Assembly (NCBI GenBank): GCA_022410635.1 | Contig: JAJVDF010000216.1 | Location: 1,427,585 to 1,491,584 of the forward strand | Direction: 5' to 3' | From: Tretioscincus oriximinensis | Taxonomy: Eukaryota; Chordata; Lepidosauria; Squamata; Gymnophthalmidae | DNA: 64,000 bases | Shown here: piece after piece, positions 1-11,479 of the stretch | Layout of the letters: every line of letters begins with the position of its first letter | Position numbering within the stretch: the first letter of the stretch is position 1 | Notes under the pieces: generated by a model | Seen by the model: the letters and a program-made list of their open reading frames with translations, nothing else | Databases searched by the model: none | Told to the model about the DNA's origin: nothing | Translations under genes and position numbers: made by a program

Positions 1-94
1 CTATAGCTTCAAGCATCAGAAGCATCTGCAGATTTTCCACCTCTTCCTCCAGGGGCTGGAAACCCACTCTGTTTCATGGACTTGGCTCCCTGAA

Positions 95-600
95 ACACAC
101 ACAGCCATACTGGATCAGGCCACAGCCTATCAAGTCCAGCATTCTGTCTCACACAGAGGCCCGCCAGGTGCACCTGGGCAGTCCGAACAGAGGAAAGCAA
201 AATATACACCTGCTCATGACTCCCTGCAAATAGTATTTCAGGAGTCCTGCCTGTTGCTCCATTCCGGAGGCAACATCCAGACATCCATCCTAGTACCCAT
301 CTATACCCTTGGTGTCCATAAACCTGTCTAGTCCTGTCTTGAAACTATCCAAGCTGTTAGCTACCTCTTCAGGAAGTAAATTCCACAGGCTGATGACCCT
401 CTGGGTGAAAAAATACTTTNCTTTGTCTGTTCTCACTTTTCTACCCATCAGTTTCAAGGAGTGCCGTCTGGTCCTAATGTTGTGTGGTAGAGAAAACATT
501 TTTACTCTATTCATCCTTCCATCCCATGCACGATTTTGTACACTTCAATCAGATCACCTCTCAGATGTCGCCTTCTGTAAAAAAAATTCTCCCTTGNCTC
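95..600 (-). mobile_element. CR1 LINE 3' end fragment
   Basis: The minus strand encodes the C-terminal end of a CR1-type ORF2 (a NLLPEEV...SLDSFKTGLDRFMDTKG-type segment at about 310-510). The 3' untranslated tail, with the 'actggatcaggcc' motif, lies at 95-300. The same sequence recurs at about 11.5, 31.1, 40.4 and 46.4 kb. Edges are approximate. Confidence 0.85.
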
Positions 601-2627
601 CCCCAAATACAATTTTGACCCACTGTCTCATTTCAAACATTTTTTCTCTCTTTACTTTTAATGTTTATTTTAATGTAAACTTGATTTACATTTCTAGGCA
701 ATATAATACAGAAATGTTTCAATTAAATGGATTGAAAGTACTGGGAATGGCTTAGCAGGCTGAGGCATTCCATAGGGGTACTACTAAGATCATCTCTAAG
801 AGCCCTTTCAGCCTATGCTTCATTCAAAGGTATTTCTCTCAACAGACATCAAATATACATTTTCCTTGCAGAGTCAGCATTGATGGTTCTTCTGTCCACA
901 TTTTCTGCTACTTTTCTTAGAACAGATCTTACACTTGGGGATTTATAGCTCAGATCATTCCTTAAATGCTAGTGTTAATTTTGGCCTTTGTCCCAGGGTT
1001 GCTTAGTGTAGGATTTCCACATAAAAACTGGGATCGAACTTTGAAGAGAGGGCTTTTTACTCAGTGCAGCTTCTTATGTCAGAAACACCTGGGCAGAAAG
1101 TCACTTTCTTACAGCCATTAAAGATGCAGAGTTCTATCTCAGATTTTATGTGTGAAGGAACCTAGCTTAGTGGCAAGTTAGATTCTTGTAGGAAGGATCA
1201 GCTGTTTCTTTGGCATACATCGTAGGAGATTCTGCTATCAGAGCTGAACGATTTGCTGCTCTGTTCATCCACTGCTGGCATTACTACTTCACCTCTTGCT
1301 TGAATCCTTTGGACTTTCCAGCTGGGCAAGTGAGTTCAAGTATCAGAAATTTGATACACAGGCCAGGAATGAAATTGGTTTCTCTGACATTCTTCCTATC
1401 TTTGCACCCTCTCTGGACTTCCTTGTCATCCACAGTCTGTCAGCATCCTGCTTTTAGTGCCAGACTCCATCTGGGAGTTTACATGCCCTAGCTACACACA
1501 AGCATTGCCTCCTGCTTTAAAAGGAAATGGTCTTGAATTTCATATCAGGGGAAAACAGTCTCTCTCCCTCCACCCATTCCAAAAAAATGCATCCGGTGCA
1601 TTTGATTTCCTGACACATCAAGGGAAGTATTGTATCTTGCGTGCAAAGAGTTGCCGTGTGCCTTGCCACACCCCTTCCCAAAGGTCCTGCCTGTAAATTN
1701 CTATTCTGTACAATCTCCTGCAGATCTTCTTTATCTTGGCTCCTATGCAAAGGTGGACCTGGGAATTTCTGCTGCTGTTCAAAAGTAAATTTATGCAGGT
1801 TTATTTCCATAGAGGCATTTAGTCCACTTTAATCCCACCCAGTCGCCTGCTTCTTCTCTNCTTTCAGCTATAGTTATGTGTGTGCCATTGGAATCAATTT
1901 TGACTGCTAATTCGGAAGTCTAAAGGCTGGGGGTGGGGGAAGATTAAAGGCAGGATCCTGTTCTCACCCAAAACCACATGTGAATGCTGAGCTGGATTGG
2001 TTGCCACCCAAAAAACCCCAACAGGCTCTCTTTCCCTTCCTGGAACACCCATGCCCAGCTTTTATAAGCTCGCAATATGGGTAACATCTAAATAGAAACA
2101 GTATTAAAAGAAGGAACAGACTATCTGGACAGGCAAATGCACTCTGCAGAAAACATGGAATGGAAGGAAAATTCTGCATACTAAGCACAGGATCTGAAAC
2201 CCTAATGTGACACATTTGCAAGGTCAAATTTGTGTGCCAAACTCTCCATCAGTACGTCAAAGAAAAAAACAAATGAGGGGGCTGCCTCTCACCAGTCCAC
2301 TCTTAACGAATTATTATCATCATGATCCATTTTGCTTTTGCATACATGGGAGGATCAGGTTTACCTTCTTGCCAAAACAGCACACCTGAACCCAGAAGGC
2401 TTTGTCCACTTTTCCAAAGCGAGAGTTCTATTAGCATCTTCAAAACTAACAGAAAAAAGGCATCTCAGGGCAGTTTACTGCTTTCCTTCCACCTCCTTAC
2501 CCAGAAGGTTTCAGAAAATCTAACTGGGCAGGTGTGAAAATTAAAGGCTGGTGCAATCCCATTCATGCCTACATGGTGGCCAAATAATCATTTCTCTTAT
2601 CTCCTGAGAACACACACGGGTGCCACA
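601..2627. other. 3' flank of the INSYN2-like gene, no other gene seen
   Basis: No reading frame here shows recognisable protein features. A degenerate palindromic MITE copy lies at about 995-1165. Sequence just below 2628 would be the 3' UTR of the minus-strand INSYN2-like gene. An inverted AATAAA (tttatt) at about 1798-1803 is one possible polyadenylation signal, not verified. Confidence 0.5.
995..1165. mobile_element. Degenerate palindromic MITE (GGGTTACC family)
   Basis: The left half has 'cagggttgct...aaaaactgggat' and the right half 'ccattaaagatgcagagttctatctcag', which are approximate reverse complements. It belongs to the family seen at 19895-20059, 40830-41000, 46735-46870 and 60609-60781. 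It is an old, diverged copy. Confidence 0.55.
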
Positions 2628-5600
2628 TCACAGAAACCAGAAACATTTCCGCCAGGACTTTCGAGTTTCTGCTTTAACTGGCAGTTTTGAAACTGGCGAC
2701 GGTTCCCAATGGCTCCTTGTGGTGTCCGATACAATTGCTTGGGGTTTTTGCTTCAGTGCAGGTTTGATGGAGCTCAACACTTCCTGGAAACGCCCCTCCT
2801 GTTGCCGGAAATCACGTTCTACACTGTGGGAACAAAACCAAAGAACNTCATGAACATACACTCTGACCATTCTCAAAGAGAATTTCTACAGGGTCTTCTT
2901 GGGGAAGCCTCCTGGCAGTCCTGCAGCAACGAAGGGCCAAGTGTCAACAGAATACCAGCACCTTGTTGTCGCCCAGCAGCCATTTGAATGCTGATTTGCC
3001 CAGGTAATCTTGCGTGAATGGTGTATCCCTGCCTCCACCCACAGGCACCCAGAAGATCCTTGACTACCTCACCACTCTGCCCCAGGTGTTGGAAAGTTTT
3101 TGTGCTGCTTTGAGACTCCATGCCATGAAATAGCCAGCAAGGGGCCTTTCCTTCTCATTAAGTCTTTGAGTTGGCAGAATTCCCCTGCCATCCCAACACC
3201 CTTGCCAAGGTCCGGACAGCAAATGTGAAGAGTAAAGAGCTTCCTTGGAGCAAACCTGCACCCTGGGTTTTCTTGCCTGACTTCCCCAGGAGACCTGGGC
3301 CCAGCCCCTCTGCTTTACCGGCAGCCCACATCATTTCAAGGCAGAGAGACACCACGGTTACCCACCCACCATGGTTTCCACAAAGTAATGGGAGGACTTA
3401 TCCAAGCACTCTGATTCCTCCTGTCACTTGTGGAAATCTGGAGCAAAGTAGGGATGGAACCTGAATGGCCATAAAGCAGCAGAAAAGAGAGAGAAATGTG
3501 GAGAGGACCGGGAAAACCTTTCATGGCAAGGAGACCAATGTAGAACTATGCACAAACTGCAGGACTTTGGCAAGCAGAGAAAGATCCAACGAACTCTGCC
3601 CCATGGAGGCAGCCCTGCCCAGTGCTGTTTTCCCATGCCAGGCAGCAGTCTCCACCACCATCCACCTAGCTGGTCTTGGTTGGCACAGCAGCCGTCAGGC
3701 CCAATTAGAGCTGAGCCCTCTTGTGTGCCAGGCAGAAGGAGCCAGCGGGACAGCAGACAGGCAGAGGAAGCGGGGGGGGGGCGGAGAGAGAGGGGTTGAC
3801 AGACAGAACACACAGGACTGCACAGCTAGGAAGCAAGTGAGGACACTGTGTGAGAAAGCATGAGAAAGTCACGTGGCATGTCGTGCTGAGAGCACAACAC
3901 AAATATTGATAAACCATCCTCAAGACAGACTTGAAGATCAGGCAACAGAGCCTAGTGCTGGTCCTCAAATGTCCTAGGCACAAGAGGAGCCTCATCCCCT
4001 CAGTGCCAACCATGCTCTAAGAAAGGTATGAAGAAAGGGAATCCACAGGTGCCAAAAGTCAGTCCTCCTCTTGTGGAGAAGCCCAAGGGGGGCAGAAAAT
4101 ATCAGGAAATAAGAGACTTCAGAGTAGGTGGAGGGAAGAGGATTAAGGACAGAGTCATACCCATAATTTTAAGCCATCTTCAGTTCTGAANAACAGAACA
4201 AAAACATGGAGGACCTGGTTTAGTCCATTTTTTCAGTACTGAATTTGGATTAAAAGCATATGTCTGAGAGTGCACTTACATGCATGCCTTCTATCCGCTA
4301 TAAACAATTCTCATAATCCAATGTGCTGAATGTTTACAAGATCTAGGGATGTCTGCAAAAGAGAAGACAGAGAGGAAACCTGAAGGGCTTTCATAGAGCA
4401 GAGGGATCATCCTGTTCTCATTGGCCCATAGACAGACTAGAAGCAATGGAATGAAACTATAAGGGAGGAGAGACAGATGAGATATTGGGGGAAAAATTAA
4501 AGATGAAAAATCAGACTACTGTTGTCTCAAGAGATGGCGAGTACTCCTTTTGTGGAAGACTTCAAGCAGAGGCTGGGCTGCCATCAGTCTGAGACAGTTA
4601 AGTGAATCCTTAACTGGTGACCCTGGAAGCCCCTTCCAACTCTATGATTCTATGAAATTATATTTGTACTAGTAGAGGATGGCCAGTCCTGAGCCAGTGA
4701 ATGGAATGGCCTTTAAGCAGCCATTTCCCCACTCCCCTGCTATTTCTGCCCTTCTTCCCCCTCATTGTCCTGGCTTCCACTGGTCGTACAGCCGCTGTTA
4801 CTTTTGGCAAGCCTGTATCTTGTGACTGGCAGGGTTATGAGTGCAATGACCTTTGACCTTGTGATAATGGGTGGTAACATGTTATGCCAGGTCCTTCTGC
4901 CAGCGTGCATTCTGCTGCTGAATGGCAGAAGGGTGTGGGCAGCAGCATATTAGACCTGTACCTTTTGCCGATGTGCCATGGCATGGGCGCTAACATGTTT
5001 TTATGGTCGTACATCCAGTTCAGACCGGAATGATCATTTTCTTGCTTTCATATACAGTATAGATTATCATCATATAGCTGTTCACAAAACAGTGGTCGGG
5101 ATGTCAAGAAAGAGCACTGTCCATACTGATTACTGGCATGTGAATGTTTTCCATCCAGGGATCTCGCCAGCACAAAATCCCTGCATGGATGACAATTCAG
5201 CCAGCTGAGAGTCATAGAGGCATTTTTCAGCAAGCACATGTGCCATTCTGGTCAACATAGTGGTAGATAGTACACATCCTGGAACATTGGGGGAAAGCAT
5301 TACAAAAGCTGCTTTTCCCTGATGCTTTTTCAAACCGAAATACACTTTCCCTTTTTGCTTTCCTAACTCTAGGATGGTGTGAATGCTACAGAACGCGCAG
5401 TGCATGTGGATGCACTTTGACTCTGACATTAGGCTGCTTTGTGCTATGGAGATTTTTCTTTCATCAAGATGTTTCACAAGCAGAAAGCCTCCCCCACCTT
5501 CATGTCCTCCCATGCTCCTTTGTGGTAGTTTGCAAACAAATAGCCATGTTTGTCTGAGTCCAGAATATCCAGCAGATTCTCGCAGAACCTGAGAGACTAA

Positions 5601-8600
5601 TAAGGAAATGGGAGGCAGCCGTCTACTTCGTGCTAGAATGAATTACTTATCCACCCATCCAGAACAATAAACATATCTGTAGAAGTTCCTGCTGCTTCCC
5701 TTCTTCGTTTTCGTGTCCAAGGTGCTTTCGCTAGTTATGCTTCTTTGTGATTGTCAAAACCATCCCTATGGCTCTTAAACCACTAGCAACACTCCCTCTT
5801 CTATAATGGTTGCCAAGTCTTTGTGCAAACAGTAGTCAAAGGAAGATTTGCTCTGGGATTATGATCGAGGTCTCCGCAGTCCTTTGCTCATCCCGGGGAA
5901 GGAGTGAGAAAGGATTCAGACCAGAGGAACTGGCGATCTGGCTCATTCCCTCCTACATGGAGAAACTGCCCATCCTCCTAGTCTCCAGCAAGGACACCGT
6001 AGAGGAGCAGACTGCTGAGCCAGCCACTGTGGGGAGGAGTTCCTGCCATTAGAGCATGAGCAAGAGATGACAGTGCAGCCTTGCTTGTCACTTTCACCAG
6101 AGCCTCTCTGCCTCACATTGCCGGAAAAAGCCACAGCTGGCATAACAGGGACCTTGATGCTAATTGTAAATGGCATGTGAAGAATTCTAGCCCTTTCCAG
6201 TATCTCATAAATCCTGTGATCCGTGCAAGAAAGCTTTGACATGCTTCCCACACAAACACATCCCACACAAGCAGGTCTTGTTGCAGCCTGAAAGCCCCCA
6301 AGGAGAAGGCCTTGCTTCCAGTCTAGCCCCAGGAAGGGAGAGACCTCAGTTTACTTACAGGCAAGTACAGGTTTTCTCATGACCCTAAAAGGCCTTTTGG
6401 AGGCCCTGAGCAGCCTTGGTTGAAGCACCAAAGAAATGTGCTATGTGGTATTGATGTCCCCAAATAGTGAAGGGCCAGAGCTAGGGTTACCAGGTCACAT
6501 CCTTGAGGTAAATTCGCCTTTTTAATGGTTGTGGAAAAGTGACTCCCTCCTCTCTCCCATGTTCTGCAGGCATAAGAAACTGCAAAGGGGGGAAAATCCT
6601 ACAGCCCAGATTTTATCTGGCAATCCTAGCTTGAGCACAAGTGGACAGCCTCGGAGGTCCAGGGATAGTGGGCAGGTGTTATGCCAGATGACCTTGGGAA
6701 CCTGGCATGCTGACAAAAGCCGGAGGGCTGTTTGCAAGGAAAAGCAGGAGAAGGGATGAAGCACCAGTGGGGCCCTGTTTGTGCCTCACAGCCTTGGGCA
6801 GTCCAGAGGAATACTGGGTGCTTTTCTCCTTCATCACAGGAAAATGCAAGGGCCAAAGCACCTGCAAATCCCACATCCTATTCCTCATTGATTATTTCAA
6901 GGGCTATTTGAACAAAACATAAAGCACTATGGAAATGTATAAGGAAATTTATTGAAGCAAGCAAGAGGGACCCAACAGTTGCATGTACTAAAATTAGGAT
7001 CTAGTTTTACTACTATTGTTATTATTATAGCATAGACAGACCAGATTTTCTGAGGCCCAAACTGGGGTGATTAATATTCAACCTAATTTGCATATTCATG
7101 AATATGCAAATCACCCAACAACATGCATACCCCTCTGAAATCCCCGCCCCAGAAATCTGCGAAGCATGTGAAATTTTTTTAAAGTGCGTGAGAATTTTAT
7201 GTGTGCAAGAAATTTTTGAAGTGCACGAGATTTTTTATTTTTACTGAGGGGAGGGTCCCTTCAGGAGCTGGCCCTAGTTGCCGGAGCCCCCTAGTGGTGG
7301 TGCAGTGAATTAAAAGATAAAATAAAATAAATATTATTATTATTCCCTCAGCAAAAAACAGGGAAATGGTGCACTGCAGAAGGAACAACAGTTCCTAGGA
7401 ACTTCCACTCCCAAAGTCTCCTGGGGTTTGTAGTGAAATACACGAGGTTTCCTTCTCATTTTACTACAAATCCAGGAGAAAGAATGATACATGTTGACTC
7501 ACAACTATAAAAACATAGGTGTTTTATTCCATGAAACTGAAACACAGTAGGCAGCAGGCAATTGGATGCAACCTTACTGTGTGTGGCAAATAGGAGCATA
7601 ATGTGTCCCCTTCTGTTCAAGAGCCCTGGATTGTCCACAAAGTAGCTGGACCCAAGGACTCACCCATCAGATATTACCCATATCGACACCCTACAGGCAC
7701 AAGCCAGCTTATGGTAGCCATAAAGACTTACACACATCTGGAGAAGATGCTGCCCAGTGCCAGGTGAGTCAAGGCAAAGGCTCAGTTTTATGTACAGGAG
7801 TTGGCCCTTGGAACTCTTTTCCCTGTGGTGCCCACAAGAGAGGATGCGCACAGGATCTCCCTTCTCACAGTCTCGGGCAACCTGAGGACTGGCAGTGGCA
7901 GATGGGGGAATGGGGAAAGCATGGGCAACAGCAGAGAAAAGCAATCCAGCAAAGAAAACCTGAAGATGCTTCTGGGAGCCCACCTGCTCTTCCTGAGCCC
8001 CTGTAACCAGCAGCCCCCTACCTGTAAATCACATATGCGCAGTTCCAGCACGCCCCACAGCATGCAGCATCCTGCCATGTCCGATACAAGCGGCCCCTGC
8101 AAGAGAGCAGAACTTACATGAGCACAGGCAGCCACATTTGGTGGCCTCTGGATCAGTTCTCTCATGCCAGCAAGGAGGACGGCAAGAATAGTGATAGGCA
8201 AAGGCAACCCTGGCAATGCAGAGTGGCAAGGCAGAGAGAAAACAGGCTATTAGTCTAGACTAGTACAGGATAAACATGCTACAGTATTAGTCCTGGTTTA
8301 CGTACCAAGAGCAAAGGGTGACCCATGGAAGATCAGCCCCAGGGCCAAGCTAAAAAGGCCCCATCACAGAAAGCAGGCACATAAGTGTTCCTCCTTCCCT
8401 TCCTTTCTCACTTGCCAATCACCTTTATTTTGTAGAATCATAAAATCATAGCATTGGAAGAAACCNTCAAGGATATCAGGTCCAGCCCCTTCCTCAATGC
8501 AGGATTCACTAAGCCATCCCAGTCAGATAACAGGCCAGATAACAGTCTATTTGAAGACTTCTAGCGAAGAACTGGCTGATCACCATTCCGATATCTAATC

Positions 8601-10498
8601 TGCATCACCTCCCTTGCATTTTCACCCCATTGCTTCTAATCCTTTCTTGTTCCAATGAGAACAGGGCTGATCCCCTTGCTCTGTGACAGCCCTTCAGATA
8701 TTTGTAGGCAGCTAACAGGCCTCCTCTCAGTCTTTCATTTCGCAGCATTTCTAGATCCCTTCCCCATAGGACATGGTTTCCAAACCACTCACCGTCTTTG
8801 TAACTGTCTTTTGAACTTGCACCAGTTTATCAATGCCTTTTAAATTGGGGTGCCCAGACTATAATCGTGTCCATTTATAGGGATCCCTAACACTAAACAC
8901 AGAGACAGTTTGGTGTAGTGATTAGAATGTTGGACTTGTACCTGGTAGTCTCCTGGTTCGATTCCCCGCTCCTCCATGAAAGGCAGCTGGGTGACCTTGG
9001 GCCAGTCCCAGTTCTTTGAACTCTCTCAGCCCCACCCACTCCGCAGGGTGTCTGTTGTGGAGAAAACAACAAAAGCTATGTGCCACCCTATGGTTGGTCG
9101 CCCTGAGACCTTCAGGTATAGGGCAGGATACAAGTATAAACAAATAATAATTAAAAAAAACTCATCTGGTCAGAGAGATTCCTTTCCCGCACTCAGCAAA
9201 CCCTCCCATCACTGTCCTAGCCCACTTTCCAAGTACCCAACCTTGAGGGTTGATCTGGGTGGCATCCCTTGGCCTTCCCCTTCCACTTACCCTTCCCTTT
9301 GGGCCTCCTTCTTCTCCAGGTCCTGGATCACATCCAGCAGCACCCGGATTGTCTGCTGACTGGCCTCCAAGACACCCTCCAGGGACTGAAGCTGGGCACA
9401 CTCGTCTCCTGCTTGCTTGCTTGAAGGGTCCACTGCAGGTCCTGGCACTGTAGTATCTCTCACCTTCACCAGTGGCAGAAGACCCTGGATGTGGCCCAGA
9501 CACCCATCTTGCTTGGAGGGGAGCAGCTGGGGTGGATGAAGACATGGAGTCTCTTGAGTAAGGCCCAGGGGGGCTTCATTGTGGGCATCTTGTGGTGAAG
9601 GGGTAGCAATTACTAGAGGTGACCAAGTGGGGCCAAGGTGCTTCATGGAAGTCAGGGGGGCTCCTGATTGCCCAGATGTGGAGGTTACAAGATATTCAGG
9701 TAGAGTCAAGCTGGAATTGGTGTTTTGGTCCTGAAAATGCATAGGGGAGTGTCTGGGGAAGAGATCCTGAGTGTCAGTGTTGGGGGGATGGTTGCCTGAA
9801 GAAGGAGAGCTCAACAGAAGGGGGGCTCTTGTGGCCTGCTCAGGAGGAGGCTCAGAGGAAGGGAAGGCCTTCAGGGGTGGAACACAGAGCCACAGAGCCC
9901 CTGGCTGGCTGCCCTCCAATAGAGGTGAAGCACTAGCACAATACAGGCTGGGTGGTGGTGGCCCCCCAGGAGGCAGAGGTTGCTGTTTGAGGCACAAAGC
10001 AGTGTGAGGTTTGGGGCACCACGGTGGCAGAGAAGAGTCAGGAGAGTGGCTGTGTGCAGAAAAGCTGGCAGGCTTCTCAAGGGAGGGGGGACCTTGGCCA
10101 AGGGGCCCGTCCTGAAACACGTCGTAGGCACTCTTACTGCGGAAGGGGCAAGTCTGCAAGGAGCGCTGGAGGCTGGGTGAGGTCTGAATGGCCTTGTGGG
10201 AGGCAGGACTGGCAGTTAGGCATGGCTTGGCTTGAGGCCAACTTCGTCGGGAACAGTTGGCACCCCACTCAAGGGCTTCATGGGTTCGGGGTGACCCATT
10301 ACCATCAGAGTGGTCTCCACAGGTGCTGTCATCCACCAAGTCTTTAAAACGCACCTGATGAGATCGGTGGCGTCGGCGCAGCAGAAGGCTCTCAGTATCC
10401 AATGAGTCACGTCTCAGCAGCACAGAACGCACCATCTTCTCTTGGCTGCTGCCCTCTGCCTGCTGGGCAAGGCTGGTACCCATCTCCTTGCTTACCAT
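2628..10498 (-). CDS. INSYN2/FAM196-family protein (inhibitory synaptic factor 2-like), candidate third paralogue
   Basis: Three coding exons: 10498-9291 (phase 2 end), 8096-8022 and 2823-2628, giving 492 aa. All junctions are GT/AG: donors GTAAGT and GTAGGG, acceptors TTGCAG and CCACAG. Family hallmarks seen are the MVSK start, LLRRDSL and QVRFKDL (about residues 26-54), IQTSPSLQ (104-111), a C-terminal predicted coil ending VIQDLEKKEAQREG (390-403), a Cys-rich segment CCGACWNC (415-422), SVERDFRQQEGRF (428-440) and a basic-aromatic C-terminus ending CFWFL. An in-frame TGA lies shortly upstream of the start ATG. Known family members act at GABAergic postsynapses with gephyrin. The middle is Pro/Ser-rich and likely disordered. 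INSYN2A and INSYN2B are, as I recall, nested in DOCK genes on human 10q and 5q. This copy lies beside DQX1 and TLX2, so a third paralogue is inferred. Family assignment is firm; the paralogue identity is not. Confidence 0.86.
4530..4660 (+). mobile_element. CR1 LINE 3' terminus
   Basis: Plus-strand sequence ends with 'ccttccaactctatgattctatgaa', the ATTCTATG-type terminal repeat typical of avian and reptilian CR1 3' ends. The preceding 'ggaagacttcaagcagaggctgg' is the CR1 C-terminal coding region. This is a different CR1 subfamily from the copy at 95-600. Confidence 0.85.
7086..7111. promoter_or_regulatory. Perfect 26-bp palindrome carrying two POU octamers
   Basis: The palindrome has ATTTGCAT at its left end and ATGCAAAT at its right end around a central TTCATGAA. 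These are consensus POU/Oct octamers in inverted orientation. It lies in intron 2 of the INSYN2-like gene. Function is inferred only; it could equally be the end or centre of an old transposon. Confidence 0.4.
8435..8890 (-). mobile_element. CR1 LINE 3' fragment
   Basis: It starts with 'agaatcataaaatcatagcattggaagaaacc', the reverse complement of the ATTCTATG-ended CR1 3' terminus. The 5' side carries degraded coding sequence. It lies in intron 1 of the INSYN2-like gene. Confidence 0.8.
8905..9155 (+). mobile_element. tRNA-derived CORE/MIR-like SINE
   Basis: The tRNA-like head has an A-box-like 'tggtgtagtgatt' and B box 'ggttcgattcc' (8955-8967). A MIR/CORE-like centre 'ggtgaccttgggccagtc' follows, then a tail 'ccttcaggtatagggc' and A-rich end. 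Further copies are listed at 24.4, 33.5, 36.2, 41.4, 43.5, 61.6 and 62.1 kb. Confidence 0.85.
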
Positions 10499-10811
10499 AC
10501 CTGCTAGGCTGCCCAGCCAGTCAAGGTTTTCCTCCTTTCATCGTCAGCGTTGTGTCTTCTTGAGGAGTCAACTGTGAACAGCTCAGGACGGTGGTGTGAA
10601 GCATCTCTGTTGGCTGATGCCACCTGATCTCAGCCTGAGGAGTTGTGTTGATGCGTTACTGGTGGAGAGGCCAGTCTTTTCCCCCTGGACAACCGCCATC
10701 CTTTGTCCCCAGTGGTCTCTGGCTTGCAGGAACCCATCAGCCTCAGCTCGTCCTTCGAGGTAGGTGGGCACAAAGGGTGCTGGCAGCTCATGGCCTCTCC
10801 AGGCATAAGAT
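10499..10811 (-). promoter_or_regulatory. Candidate 5' UTR and acceptor of the INSYN2-like gene, with an upstream ORF
   Basis: On the minus strand a pyrimidine-rich TCTCTTGCAG acceptor ends at 10812. The sequence from 10811 runs directly into the coding ATG at 10498. Within it an upstream ATG (10806-10804) opens a 58-codon frame that stops at 10630, before the main start. Use of this acceptor is inferred from sequence alone. Confidence 0.4.
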
Positions 10812-11479
10812 CTGCAAGAGAGGATTGGATGTGACAGGCAGCAACACTGCCTGATTTCACAGCTTTGGCTGCCTCTCGCTAAGNTGCACATTTAGAAAAC
10901 AACAGCCTGGCAACGCATAAGAAAACCACCAGTCGTATTAACCAATTGGACAGACAATGGGCAAGCATGCAAATAGCTTTTCCTTTTACATTCAGAGTCA
11001 GACAAATAATGGTGGGGAGTGGGCAAATTTCATTTGGTCTGCCAAGAAAATTCCCACGAAATAGAAGAGCCTCCTGAGTCTCCAAGAATTGCCCAAGGGA
11101 GACAGTTCCAAATTTGTAACTATCACCAGAGGTTCCTGAAGCAAAGCCCCTCATTTCTACATCATATCTCTGCCATGTTCCCCTCTTGATCCAGCAGCAA
11201 CTTGGAGAAAGTGAGCCTCTGGCCATGGATACTCTCCCAGAGGTCCCTGAGCCATAGGTAGAGGTAACCTCTGAGACTATAGCTGAGAGAGGAACAAGTT
11301 GAGGTTCAAGATTTTGCTACTCACAGAAAGGAGAAACAAGCACAAAAAAGGTTAATTAGGGCAGCTGAAAGAGCTGGTGTACTGAGGCTCACCGAGACTT
11401 CTGCTGCTACAAAAAAGATGAAAGCTCCATAGATGTTTGTAGCTGACAACTGATCCAAACTTACTTGTGATTATCTTTA
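10812..11479. other. Spacer with unclassified repeat family A
   Basis: No gene is seen. The segment 11140-11475 shares diverged sequence ('ttaattagggcagctga', 'tgagcctctggccat') with 27080-27260 and with 44640-44815 plus 45105-45320. It is therefore an interspersed repeat, not recognised further. Confidence 0.5.

Larger units (their letters stand above)
2824..8021 (-). other. Intron 2 of the INSYN2-like gene
   Basis: A 5.2-kb phase-2 intron. It holds a CR1 3' end (4530-4660), a 26-bp octamer palindrome (7086-7111) and otherwise sequence in which I see no genes. The frames at 3424-3863 and 5943-6266 are unsupported chance ORFs. Confidence 0.8.

Noticed and set aside
8905..9155. A functional tRNA gene at the A/B-box-bearing head
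   Set aside because: The head is followed by a CORE-type SINE body and tail and recurs in many copies, so it is a retroposon.
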